From the NCBI RefSeq assembly GCF_008370325.1, contig NZ_VNIP01000011.1, positions 1 through 64,000 on the forward strand: 64,000 nt of DNA, read 5' to 3'. The stretch is from Martinezella tropici. Its GTDB lineage: Bacteria > Pseudomonadota > Alphaproteobacteria > Rhizobiales > Rhizobiaceae. The translations under genes and the position numbers were made by a program. The notes below the pieces were generated by a model. That model made no database searches and was not told the origin of the DNA. It was given only the letters and a program-made list of their open reading frames with translations. Shown here one piece after another: positions 53,444 through 64,000 of this stretch (positions are counted from its first letter, which is position 1; each line of letters begins with the position of its first letter).

Positions 53444-54484
53444 ATGCGTCTATCGGCTGTATCGACCATTCTTCTTGCCTGCCTGACGATTTCAGGCTGC
53501 GCCGCCCGAGGTGAGCGCGAAGCCGCGCAAGCCAGCCCGCCCTCGAAGGAAACGACCAGCTCTATCACAAAGAGCAGCCGGCCGGTGCCATCGGTCGAAA
53601 TCGGCGAAACGGTCTCGCACGTCGAGCGTCAGCAGGCGCTCGCAGTCGCCATGCCGACAAATCTCCGCCCGGAGGGGCTCATGCCTTCTGACCAGAGCGA
53701 TGACGGCGCACCCGTGCCGCTGCAACGGCCGCTCGCCATGCTCTCGCCGTCGAACCCTATGCCTCGCGCCATGCGGCAGCAGCCGATGCAGATCTATAGC
53801 CACCGCTTCCGCGATGCCAAGCCGATCAACTTCGGCTCTTCCACTTCGCCCCGGAAGCTCGCCGTGCATGGCGTCGATGTCTCGCGCTGGCAGGGCGAGA
53901 TCGACTGGGACACGCTGCGCACCCAGGGTGCGAACTTCGTCTACATCAAGGCGACGGACGGCGGCGATCATCTCGATCCGATGTTCAAGAAGAACTGGCG
54001 GGCCGCCCAGCAGGCCGGTCTGAAGCATGGCGCCTATCATTTCTTCTATTGGTGCAGGACGGCCGGTGAGCAGGCCGATTGGTTCATCCGCAACGTTCCG
54101 AAGGAAGCCGGGGCGCTGCCGCCGGTCATCGATGTGGAATGGAACGGCGAGTCGAGCTGCAAGCGCCGCCCCTCGCGCGAGCAGGTGCTTGCCAAGATGC
54201 AGGTCTTCATGGACGCGCTGGAGAGGCATTACGGCCAACGTCCGATCGTCTATACCGCGCCGGATTTCTATCGCGACAATCTCAGCGGCGAACTGCTCGA
54301 CTATCCCTTCTGGCTGCGCGCCGTGGCCCAACATCCATCCAAGGTCTATCCGGGCCGGAAATGGCTGTTCTGGCAATATTCCGGCTCCGGCGTCTCCCAC
54401 GGCGTGGACGGCAAGATCGATCTCAACGCCTTCCACGGCAGCGAGCAGGACTGGCACAACTGGGTAGCCTCCAGCGCTCACTGA
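53444..54484 (+). CDS. GH25-family lysozyme-like lipoprotein
   Basis: A 346-residue lipoprotein with a C-terminal glycoside hydrolase 25 domain. Start ATG 53444 gives a signal peptide with lipobox ISGC (TILLACLTISGCAARG), so it should be lipid-anchored. A disordered proline-rich stretch follows up to residue 130. The GH25 domain (about 140-340) has HGVDVSRWQGEIDWDTL, IKATDGGDHLDPMF, HGAYHFFYWCR and PPVIDVEWNGES, whose Asp and Glu are the likely catalytic pair. It ends with WLFWQYSGSG. It probably cleaves peptidoglycan. The next gene encodes an L,D-transpeptidase. Confidence 0.9.
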   Translation: MRLSAVSTILLACLTISGCAARGEREAAQASPPSKETTSSITKSSRPVPSVEIGETVSHVERQQALAVAMPTNLRPEGLMPSDQSDDGAPVPLQRPLAMLSPSNPMPRAMRQQPMQIYSHRFRDAKPINFGSSTSPRKLAVHGVDVSRWQGEIDWDTLRTQGANFVYIKATDGGDHLDPMFKKNWRAAQQAGLKHGAYHFFYWCRTAGEQADWFIRNVPKEAGALPPVIDVEWNGESSCKRRPSREQVLAKMQVFMDALERHYGQRPIVYTAPDFYRDNLSGELLDYPFWLRAVAQHPSKVYPGRKWLFWQYSGSGVSHGVDGKIDLNAFHGSEQDWHNWVASSAH

Positions 54485-54508
54485 TCTCTGGATTTCCGCC
54501 GATGCCTA

Positions 54509-54545
54509 AATGCCGAAGCAGGGTCGCCAGCCTAGCTTCGGCATT
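54509..54545 (+). terminator. Hairpin after the GH25 gene
   Basis: 11-bp stem AATGCCGAAGC/GCTTCGGCATT with a 15-nt loop, 25 nt after the lysozyme-like gene. No strong T-run follows, so the role as terminator is uncertain. Confidence 0.4.
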
Positions 54546-54677
54546 GCTGAATCTTATTTCGAACAGGCAACCCCAGGATTTAGCAGGAGCGATAAGGCAG
54601 GTTTTTTCAGCAAGCCTTCCTTAAACTTCAAAGCCTAACCTTGGCGGTACGAGTATTGCGTATTGGTTTGTGTTCAT

Positions 54678-55949
54678 ATGAAGCCGTTTCTGTTGCTTGG
54701 GCTCGGGCTGTTGTCGGCCACTGCCCTCTCACATCCTTCTCTTGCCGCGACGGATACCCGCACGCTGCAGATCGTGGTGTCCAAAGACAGGCAATCACTC
54801 GCCGTCTATGATGGCGACCACGTGATCGCAACGTCCAAGGTTTCGACCGGCAAGCGGGGGCACACGACACCGAGCGGCATCTTCTCCATTCTGGAAAAGA
54901 AGGTCTACCACGAGTCAAATCTCTATTCGGCCGCGCCCATGCCCTACATGCAAAGGCTGACCTGGTCGGGCATTGCGCTGCACGAATCCAATTCGGTTCC
55001 GAATTATCCGGCTTCCCATGGCTGCGTGCGCATGCCGAAAGCCTTTGCCAAGACGCTTTACCAGATGACCGAGCGCGGCGTGCATGTTGTCATCGCCAAT
55101 CAGCCACTGGTGCCGCAGCCTTTCGAGAGCGCAATGCTGTTCCAGCCGCCGGCAGCACCTCCACCGGCGCTGTTTTCCGGCATCGAACTGCGCCCGATGA
55201 CCGCAAGCTTTCTGCCGCAGGGGCAATCCCTGCAGGTCGCGACGAATGATGTGACCTCGATCCGGATACCGAAGGCACAGGAAACCATTGCCTCGCCTGC
55301 CGATTCGGCACCGCTCAGCATCCTCATCACCCGGCGTGGCCTGCGCGAGAATGTGCGCGACCTCCAGGCCATTCTGAACGGGATGGGTTTTATTACCGGA
55401 ACGCCCGACGGCATGCTCGGGCCGGCAACGGTGCAGGCGATCGAAGATTTCAAGAAGGCGCATGACATCAAGGCGACGGGCGGCCTCGTCAGCCCCGCAT
55501 TGATGAAGGCGGTCTATGCCGCCGCCGGCAAGGGCGAACCACCGAACGGCGCGATCATGGTCCGCCAGAACTTCAAGCCGCTCTTCGAAGGCCCAGCCAT
55601 CATCGCCGAGCCGCAAGAGGCACTCGGCGTGCATTTCTTCACCGCCAACGCGATCGACCGGATCAGCGGCAAGGCCGACTGGTTCGGCATGACGCTCGAA
55701 GAGGATCTCAGCAAGCAGGCAAAGAAGCGGTACGGCATCACCAGCGACGAACAATCGCAATCGCTCGATGCCGCCGGACAGGCGCTTGCCCGCATCACCA
55801 TTCCCGACGATGTCCGCCACCGCATCGAGGATCTGCTGACATCAGGTTCTTCGCTGACGATATCCGACACCGGCGTTGGACCGGAAACCGGCAACGGCAC
55901 CGATTTCATTACCATCACCAACAATGGCGCGCTGGGCAAGAAGGGCTAG
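54678..55949 (+). CDS. L,D-transpeptidase (YkuD) with peptidoglycan-binding domain
   Basis: A 423-residue exported enzyme that makes 3-3 peptide cross-links in peptidoglycan, an important cross-link type in polar-growing rhizobia. Start ATG 54678 (MKPFLLLGLGLLSATALS) gives the signal peptide. The YkuD domain (about 35-150) has the active-site pattern GIALHESNSVPNYPASHGCV with His and the nucleophilic Cys in SHGC. A PG_binding_1 domain follows near 230-290 (LQAILNGMGFITGTPDGML). A C-terminal segment ends with NGALGKKG. It is read in the same direction as the GH25 gene 193 nt upstream. Confidence 0.9.
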   Translation: MKPFLLLGLGLLSATALSHPSLAATDTRTLQIVVSKDRQSLAVYDGDHVIATSKVSTGKRGHTTPSGIFSILEKKVYHESNLYSAAPMPYMQRLTWSGIALHESNSVPNYPASHGCVRMPKAFAKTLYQMTERGVHVVIANQPLVPQPFESAMLFQPPAAPPPALFSGIELRPMTASFLPQGQSLQVATNDVTSIRIPKAQETIASPADSAPLSILITRRGLRENVRDLQAILNGMGFITGTPDGMLGPATVQAIEDFKKAHDIKATGGLVSPALMKAVYAAAGKGEPPNGAIMVRQNFKPLFEGPAIIAEPQEALGVHFFTANAIDRISGKADWFGMTLEEDLSKQAKKRYGITSDEQSQSLDAAGQALARITIPDDVRHRIEDLLTSGSSLTISDTGVGPETGNGTDFITITNNGALGKKG

Positions 55950-56048
55950 GAGCACTTCCGCTTTTCCTCGCCTCGCGGAAGCGCTCTATCCTTTTGTTTT
56001 TACGCAATTCCAGACGGAAAACCGCTATGCAGTTTTGCGGGAATTGCT

Positions 56049-56051
<3 letters not shown>
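55950..56051. repeat. RIME-like rhizobial intergenic mosaic element, copy 2
   Basis: A 102-bp element between the L,D-transpeptidase gene and dnaE. It has GAGCACTTCCGC with GCGGAAGCGCTC as the first palindrome, then ACGCAATTCCAGACGGAAAA and GCGGGAATTGCTTT as the second. It starts right after the stop codon of the transpeptidase gene and reaches the dnaE stop, so it may provide terminating structure for both convergent genes. Confidence 0.8.
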
Positions 56052-59543
<3,492 letters not shown>

Positions 59544-59659
59544 CTCGAACCCTTCCGCATGCCCAACTGAATCAGCGATATTCTCAGCATTGCGGATCAT
59601 AAAGTCCAGAAGATGCTCCCATCAAATATGGGAACAGCATGTGCAAACGGGGGATAAAC

Positions 59660-59746
59660 TTACATCGCCATCATGATGAGGGAAAAGCTGGCAACGAACA
59701 TGACGATGGAGGTGAATGCTGCAACGTCTCGAATGATATCGGTCAT
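59660..59746 (-). CDS. 28-residue single-span membrane peptide under an SOS box
   Basis: A tiny gene not reported by usual length cut-offs. ATG 59746 has an excellent ribosome binding site (AAGGAG, 7-nt spacer). It encodes 28 residues, beginning MTDIIRDVAAF and ending SFSLIMMAM, then TAA. After a short polar start, residues 9-28 form one hydrophobic helix, so the product should be an inner-membrane peptide. A perfect GTTC-N7-GTTC LexA box lies 34 nt upstream. Size, topology and box placement resemble SidA, the 29-residue SOS-induced division inhibitor of Caulobacter. I do not claim homology. dnaE starts 116 nt downstream on the same strand. Confidence 0.7.
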   Translation of the reverse strand: MTDIIRDVAAFTSIVMFVASFSLIMMAM

Positions 59747-59779
59747 TTACGCGCTCCTTACTCGTTATGTTTCTTTTTT

Positions 59780-59794
59780 GTTCTATTTTTGTTC
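59780..59794 (-). promoter_or_regulatory. SOS (LexA) box of the 28-residue gene
   Basis: GTTCTATTTTTGTTC on the plus strand (GAACAAAAATAGAAC on the minus). It is an exact GTTC-N7-GTTC match, 34 bp before the small gene. A minus-strand TTGACT (59803-59798) lies just upstream, so the box would cover the core promoter. The divergent gene at 59898 is 104 bp away on the other side. Confidence 0.85.
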
Positions 59795-59897
59795 GAGAGT
59801 CAATAGGAGCATCAATAAATTTCATCACACGACTTTTTCGTTCTCCGATCGACGCCGGGAGTGCCCGGTGCTATTGAGATCGAACAGGGAGACGACG

Positions 59898-60493
59898 ATG
59901 AAATCACTTGCCTGCGCTCTCATTCTGCTTTCGCTCACAACCACGGTCCGAGCCGAAGACACCGTCGTTCCGGGCCGCATCATCGACGCCGTGATCGGCG
60001 ACTGGAACAAGGACGGCAAACCGGATCTCGCCCTTCTGGTAGCGGCCGCCTCGGACGATCAGGCCGACAATCCGATCGGCATCCATATCTACCTGCGCGA
60101 TGACGAACATTCCTTGCTGAAGCTCGCCGCAAGCGCTCCGAATAAAACATGGGGCAGCGTCGAGCCCGGTGGATCGTCGGCCAGGAACCCTCGATTTCGG
60201 CTTTGCCGAACGGTTCGATCGCGATCGCCTCGCAAAACGACGCCATCGGCCGCGATCGCTGGAGCCTGACACTGACGCTCGCCTATCGCAACAATGACTT
60301 CGTGGTGGCCGGCTATACCTACGACTCCCGCGATACGCTCGAACCGGGCAGCGACCACAGCTGTGACTATAACGTTTTGGCCGGCAAGGTGACAAAGGAT
60401 GGCAGGACGCTAAAGGCGGAAGCCAAGACCGTAAGTATCCAAAACTGGCAAGACGATTTCGGCCAGAAGGTCTGCGAAAGCGGTCAGCGCTAG
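59898..60493 (+). pseudogene. Exported VCBS/FG-GAP-like protein, frameshifted
   Basis: A secreted protein gene broken by a single-base frameshift. From ATG 59898 (GGGAG upstream), MKSLACALILLSLTTTVRAE is a signal peptide, followed by DAVIGDWNKDGKPDLALLV, an FG-GAP/VCBS-like calcium-loop motif. At about 60150-60175 the frame is lost. The second frame resumes family-like sequence, WIVGQEPSISALPNGSIAIA through YRNNDFVVAGYTYDSRDTLE, to the stop at 60493. Adding one G to the GGGG at 60151-60154 joins both frames without a stop. A sequencing error is possible. Function is unknown. Confidence 0.75.
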
Positions 60494-60498
60494 CGTAT

Positions 60499-60513
60499 GT
60501 TCTCTTTTTGTTC
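60499..60513 (+). promoter_or_regulatory. SOS (LexA) box of the DUF5680 gene
   Basis: GTTCTCTTTTTGTTC, an exact GTTC-N7-GTTC match, 55 nt before the DUF5680 start. A -10-like TACAAA (60516-60521) follows directly, so a LexA-bound box would cover the promoter spacer. Confidence 0.8.
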
Positions 60514-60568
60514 TTTACAAATCTCGCATTGAATGGCATCGTGCCCGCTCACCAAAATGGAGAGGGTC

Positions 60569-61036
60569 ATGCCGGATATTGCCGAGCTGAACGATTTTAT
60601 TGTCATGGCCAAAGCGGAGACCTATGTCGGCGATGGCGAGAGGCTGCCGTCCTGCCGTAGTGGCTCGCATGACATCGGCTACGCAAGCGGCCGTTGGCGC
60701 TATCTCGACAGCTATTTCGGCGGCACGGACTTCTCAGGACAGGAACTGGTCTGGCATGACGACGAGCCAGTCTGGGCTATGAACTATTTCGGCCATATCA
60801 TCGAGCCCGACCTGATCGACGGCAGGCGCGCCGGCATGGTGATCAAGGCGGCGCTGTTGCGCCTCTATCTCGATGAAAAGCGCTTTCTTGGCGGCTTCGA
60901 ATTCGAGCACGCCTATGGTCGCTATATCGACCACAGCACTGGCGGCTGCGACCATTTCATCGGCCATGAGGCGATCACGGTCGGGGAGCGCAAGGCTTAT
61001 GAGCTGGATTATCGCGGCGGTTTGATCGTCCCTTAA
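60569..61036 (+). CDS. DUF5680 domain-containing protein, SOS-box controlled
   Basis: A 155-residue soluble protein with DUF5680 over its whole length. Start ATG 60569 (MPDIAELNDFIVMAKAETYV) is chosen because GGAGAGG is 3-9 nt upstream; two earlier ATGs lack a ribosome site. Family segments: RLPSCRSGSHDIGYASGRW, YLDSYFGGTDFSGQELVWH, VWAMNYFGHIIEPDLI and YELDYRGGLIVP. Function is unknown. The LexA box upstream suggests induction by DNA damage, which is inference. It is followed by a RIME-like repeat. Confidence 0.85.
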   Translation: MPDIAELNDFIVMAKAETYVGDGERLPSCRSGSHDIGYASGRWRYLDSYFGGTDFSGQELVWHDDEPVWAMNYFGHIIEPDLIDGRRAGMVIKAALLRLYLDEKRFLGGFEFEHAYGRYIDHSTGGCDHFIGHEAITVGERKAYELDYRGGLIVP

Positions 61037-61128
61037 AGCCGTTCAGCCTTTCACGGAGGCTCTGAACCGCTTTGTTGTCTCGCAATTCCGGACGGAAAAC
61101 CGCGCAGCACTTTTCCTGGAATTGCTCC
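61037..61128. repeat. RIME-like rhizobial intergenic mosaic element, copy 3
   Basis: A 92-bp element, directly after the DUF5680 stop and up to the lolD stop. Its second palindrome is the best preserved: CGCAATTCCGGACGGAAAAC then CTGGAATTGCTCC. The first half is diverged (GTTCAGCCTTTCACGGAGGC and TCTGAAC). It shares the second half almost base for base with copy 2. Confidence 0.75.
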
Positions 61129-61137
61129 AACGAGCGA

Positions 61138-61824
61138 TCAGACCTCGACTACTTTTCCTTCGCTCAGCGTGACGCGGCGATCCATGCGGGCGGCGAGTTC
61201 GTGATTGTGCGTGGCGATCAAGGCCGCAAGGCCCGATTGGCGCACCAGCGCTTCCAACGCATCGAAGACGTAATGCGCGGTCGCCGGATCGAGGTTGCCG
61301 GTGGGCTCATCCGCCAGCAGCACCAGTGGCGCATTGGCAACGGCGCGGGCGATTGCGACACGCTGCTGCTCGCCACCGGACAGCTCGGCCGGGCGGTGAT
61401 CGGCGCGGTGACCGATGCGCATATAGTCGAGAAGCTGGGCCGCCCGCTCGCTCGCATCCTTGCGCGAAAGGCCGGAAATGAGCTGCGGCATCATGATGTT
61501 CTCGAGTGCCGAGAATTCGGGCAGCAGGTGATGGAACTGATAGACGAAGCCGATCTCGCTGCGACGCACGGCCGTGCGCTTGTCGTCGGACAAGGCTTCG
61601 CAAGCCTGGCCATTGACGACCACCTCGCCGTCATCCGGGTGCTCGAGCAGACCGGCTACATGCAGCAGTGTCGATTTGCCTGTTCCGGAAGGCGCAACCA
61701 GCGCGACGATCTCGCCGCTGCGCAAGGTAAAATCGGCCCCCTTCAGGATCGACAGCCGCGTCTCACCCTGCCCGTAATGACGCTCCACGCCCGAAAGCTG
61801 GAGAACGACGTTGCGTTTCATCAA
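61138..61824 (-). CDS. lolD: Lipoprotein-releasing ABC transporter ATP-binding protein LolD
   Basis: ATPase of the LolCDE complex, which extracts outer-membrane lipoproteins from the inner membrane. The 228-residue protein has Walker A APSGTGKSTLLHVAG, Q-loop IGFVYQFHHLLPEFSALENI, signature LSGGEQQRVAIARAV, Walker B LVLLADEPTGNLD and switch His in ATHNHELA. It is 11 nt downstream of the lolC/E permease gene, one operon with proS upstream. Confidence 0.94.
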   Translation of the reverse strand: MMKRNVVLQLSGVERHYGQGETRLSILKGADFTLRSGEIVALVAPSGTGKSTLLHVAGLLEHPDDGEVVVNGQACEALSDDKRTAVRRSEIGFVYQFHHLLPEFSALENIMMPQLISGLSRKDASERAAQLLDYMRIGHRADHRPAELSGGEQQRVAIARAVANAPLVLLADEPTGNLDPATAHYVFDALEALVRQSGLAALIATHNHELAARMDRRVTLSEGKVVEV

Positions 61825-61835
61825 ATGCGGATTCC

Positions 61836-63146
61836 TTATTCGTAGCGCAGCGCCTGCACCGGATCGAGCCGCGAGGCACGCCAGGCCGGAAAGATCGTAG
61901 CAAGGAAGGAAAGCGTGAGCGCCATCACCACAACCGAGACGGTCTCGCCAAGATTCATCTGGGCCGGCAATTTGCTGAGGAAATAGACTTCCGGGTTGAA
62001 GATCACGGTGCCCGAAATCCAGGAAAAGAACTGACGGATGGACTCGATGTTCAGGCAGACCAAAACGCCGAGGATCACACCCGCAAGCGTGCCGACGACG
62101 CCGATGGCCGCGCCCGTCATGAAAAAGATACGCATGATAGCGCCTGATGTCGCACCCATGGTGCGCAGAATGGCGATATCGCTGCCCTTGTCCTTCACGA
62201 GCATGATCAGGCCGGAAATGATGTTCAGGGCGGCGACGAGGACGATCAGCGTCAGGATCATGAACATGGTGTTGCGCTCGACCTGCAACGCTGAGAAGAA
62301 GGTGGCGTTGACCTGCCGCCAGTCGGTGAGGAAGATCTGCCGCCCGGCGGCTTCCTCGATCTTCGGCCGCAGCTGATCGACATCATCGGGATTGGTGATG
62401 AAGAGCTCGATCTTTTCGACGATGCCTTCGGCATTGAAGAAGACCTGCGCCTCCTCCAGGGGCATGAAGACGACCGAAGAATCATATTCCGACATGCCGA
62501 CTTCGAAGATACCAGAAATCGTGTATGCCTTGACGCGCGGATTGACGCCGAAGGGTGTGACATCGCCGTCCGGCGCCGTAAGCGTGATCTGATCACCGAC
62601 CGTCAGACCCAATTGCCGCGCAAGACGGCTGCCGACCAGCACGCCCTGCCCGGACGCGAAGCCGACCATATCGCCGGAGACAACGTGATCGGAGACCGAC
62701 TTGAGCTTCGTCAGGTCTTCCGAGCGGATGCCGCGCACCAGTGCACCGGTGCCCGAGCCACCGCGTCCGGAAGCAAGCGTCTCGCCCTCGACCAACGGCA
62801 AGGCCATGGTGACGCCGGGTACGACGGAAAACTTCTTTGCCAGCTCGGCATAATCATTCAGCGGCGAATCGATGGGCTGTACAACGACATGGCCGTTGAA
62901 GCCGAGAATCTGCTTGAAGAGTTCGGCGCGGAAACCGTTCATGACAGCCATGACGATGATCAGCGCCGCAACGCCCAGCATGATGCCGACCAGCGAGAAG
63001 CCGGCAATGACCGAAATCGAGGCCTCCTTGCGCCGGGAGCGAAGATAGCGCCAGGCGACGAGCCGTTCGAATCCGGAAAACGGGCGAGACGATGGGCCGG
63101 CCTTGAACGAATTTTCCTGCTGTTCCACTGCCGCGCTCACCGCCAT
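61836..63146 (-). CDS. lolC: Lipoprotein-releasing ABC transporter permease (LolC/LolE family)
   Basis: Inner-membrane permease of 436 residues with the MacB-like periplasmic domain between span 1 and spans 2-4. Span 1 is near residues 45-70 (FSLVGIMLGVAALIIVMAVM). The FtsX-type spans lie around 290-420 (LTLIVLVAALNIISGLIMLV, MTGAAIGVVGTLAGVILGV and VVVMALTLSFLATIFPAWRA). The ending ASRLDPVQALRYE is typical of LolC/LolE. Only one permease gene is present, so the transporter likely uses a LolF-type single permease homodimer, as known for many non-enteric bacteria. The proS stop is 27 nt upstream. Confidence 0.9.
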   Translation of the reverse strand: MAVSAAVEQQENSFKAGPSSRPFSGFERLVAWRYLRSRRKEASISVIAGFSLVGIMLGVAALIIVMAVMNGFRAELFKQILGFNGHVVVQPIDSPLNDYAELAKKFSVVPGVTMALPLVEGETLASGRGGSGTGALVRGIRSEDLTKLKSVSDHVVSGDMVGFASGQGVLVGSRLARQLGLTVGDQITLTAPDGDVTPFGVNPRVKAYTISGIFEVGMSEYDSSVVFMPLEEAQVFFNAEGIVEKIELFITNPDDVDQLRPKIEEAAGRQIFLTDWRQVNATFFSALQVERNTMFMILTLIVLVAALNIISGLIMLVKDKGSDIAILRTMGATSGAIMRIFFMTGAAIGVVGTLAGVILGVLVCLNIESIRQFFSWISGTVIFNPEVYFLSKLPAQMNLGETVSVVVMALTLSFLATIFPAWRASRLDPVQALRYE

Positions 63147-63173
63147 TCGCCTTCCATCCTATTTTATCGTCAA

Positions 63174-64000
63174 TCAGCCGGCCAGCCGCTTGATTGCCGC
63201 CTCGACCGTCATCGTCTCGCGAGCACCGGTCTTGCGGTCCTTCACTTCCACTTCGCCGCCCGCGATTGAACGCGGCCCGACGATGATCTGTACCGGCACG
63301 CCAATCAGATCGGCGGTCGCGAACTTCGTTCCGGCGCGCTCGTCGCGATCATCGTAGAGCACGTCCTTGCCGGCCTTCGACAGCGCGGCATAGACCGTTT
63401 CGCAAGCCTCATCACAAGCCTGATCGCCGGCCTTCATGTTGATCACCACGACATCGAACGGCGCGACCGAATCCGGCCAGATGATTCCGTTCTCATCATG
63501 CGATGCTTCGATGATGGCGGGAACAAGGCGCGTCGGGCCGATACCGTAAGATCCCATGTGGACGGCATGCTCCTTCCCGTCCGGACCCTGCACCTTAGCA
63601 CCCATCGGCTCTGAATATTTCGTACCGAAATAGAAGATATGACCGACCTCGATACCGCGTGCAGACAGACGCTCGCCTTCCGGAATGGCGTTGAAGGCGG
63701 CTTCATCGTGCATTTCCGATGTGGCTGCATAGAGCGAGGTCCACTTGTCGAAGATGCCCTTCAGGCCGGCAACATCATCGAAATTCGTATCTTCGCCGGG
63801 AATGTCGAAATTGACAAAATCTTTGTGGCAGAAGACTTCGGACTCGCCAGTATCGGCAAGGATGATGAATTCGTGGCTGAGATTGCCGCCGATCGGGCCG
63901 GTATCCGCACGCATCGGAATTGCCCTAAGGCCGAGACGATTGAAGGTGCGCAGATAGGCCGCGAACATCTTATTGTAAGATTGAACGGCGCCTTCCTGCG
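63174..64000 (-). CDS. proS: Prolyl-tRNA synthetase, C-terminal part (truncated by window end)
   Basis: Class II synthetase that charges tRNA-Pro; the gene continues beyond base 64000. The visible part, beginning QEGAVQSYNKMFAAYLRTF, has IPMRADTGPIGGNLSHEFII, the motif 3 region GSYGIGPTRLVPAIIEA and the anticodon-binding domain (DVVVINMKAGDQACDE to IGVPVQIIVGPR). Between ADTGESEVFCHK and RGIEVGHIFYFGTKYS there are only about 55 residues, far less than the roughly 180-residue INS editing domain. This is the alphaproteobacterial form lacking INS, which would depend on a trans-editing factor to clear Ala-tRNA-Pro. Confidence 0.95.
   Translation of the reverse strand, partial: QEGAVQSYNKMFAAYLRTFNRLGLRAIPMRADTGPIGGNLSHEFIILADTGESEVFCHKDFVNFDIPGEDTNFDDVAGLKGIFDKWTSLYAATSEMHDEAAFNAIPEGERLSARGIEVGHIFYFGTKYSEPMGAKVQGPDGKEHAVHMGSYGIGPTRLVPAIIEASHDENGIIWPDSVAPFDVVVINMKAGDQACDEACETVYAALSKAGKDVLYDDRDERAGTKFATADLIGVPVQIIVGPRSIAGGEVEVKDRKTGARETMTVEAAIKRLAG

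Noticed and set aside
59622..59828. 68-codon minus-strand frame overlapping the 28-residue gene
   Set aside because: His/Cys/Arg-rich with no SD, and it would span the LexA box; the 28-codon frame has a far better start.

Overview
The window is chromosomal DNA of a fast-growing rhizobium-type alphaproteobacterium (Rhizobiaceae, most like Rhizobium). The evidence is high-GC coding sequence and Rhizobiaceae-style gene neighbourhoods: aroQ-accB-accC-aat, pyrB-pyrC-plsY-dprA-topA-rnr, rpmG beside pleD-divK, and proS-lolC/E-lolD-dnaE. Further support comes from an RNase E with a large acidic insertion, an NDUFA12-type complex I protein, a short prolyl-tRNA synthetase without the large editing domain, GTTC-N7-GTTC SOS boxes of alphaproteobacterial type, and three copies of a rhizobial intergenic mosaic element (RIME-like). 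No prophage, insertion sequence or CRISPR array was seen. The species cannot be named from the sequence alone.

Layout. 1-6.2 kb: a DUF3597 gene, tRNA-Gly, tRNA-Tyr, rlmB, a secreted protease-inhibitor-like protein, small unknowns, tRNA-Thr, nadK, and prfB with its programmed +1 frameshift. 6.3-14 kb: cell wall genes mrcA and amiC, then a long structured leader and rne. 14-22.3 kb: aminotransferase, DsbA-like protein, the aroQ-accB-accC-aat operon, DUF2167, DUF1062, DUF2155 and NDUFA12 genes. 22.4-30.9 kb: three GNAT acetyltransferases, gatB, a candidate small RNA, yjhX, a DUF4139 protein, gatA, gatC and a metallo-hydrolase. 31-36 kb: ruvX, small membrane proteins, a TetR regulator, a GNAT, a parDE module whose toxin gene is frameshifted, and aidB-like acyl-CoA dehydrogenase. 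36-47.6 kb: a long co-directional block from pyrB to rpmG. 47.6-48.4 kb: an AT-rich gap with a possible structured RNA. 48.4-53.3 kb: pleD and divK (cell cycle), DUF3572, a HAD-like protein, a GNAT and dinB. 53.4-56 kb: a lysozyme-like lipoprotein and an L,D-transpeptidase. 56-64 kb: dnaE, a short accessory stretch, then lolD, lolC/E and proS (cut by the window end).

Most genes are core housekeeping: translation fidelity (tRNAs, rlmB, prfB, gatCAB, aat, rpmG, proS), envelope synthesis (mrcA, amiC, L,D-transpeptidase, plsY, accBC, lolCDE), nucleotide synthesis (pyrBC), DNA metabolism (topA, dprA, ruvX, dinB, dnaE) and RNA decay (rne, rnr).

The most notable observation is a putative SOS-controlled set. 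Three near-identical GTTC-N7-GTTC boxes lie before dinB, before a DUF5680 gene, and before a previously unlisted 28-codon gene for a single-span membrane peptide upstream of dnaE. In size, topology and presumed LexA control the peptide resembles the Caulobacter division inhibitor SidA; homology is not claimed. Other points of interest are a candidate three-hairpin small RNA just upstream of yjhX, a dihydroorotase-like PyrC with degenerate metal-binding motifs, a perfect 11-bp inverted-repeat operator at parDE, and two single-base frameshifts at homopolymers.
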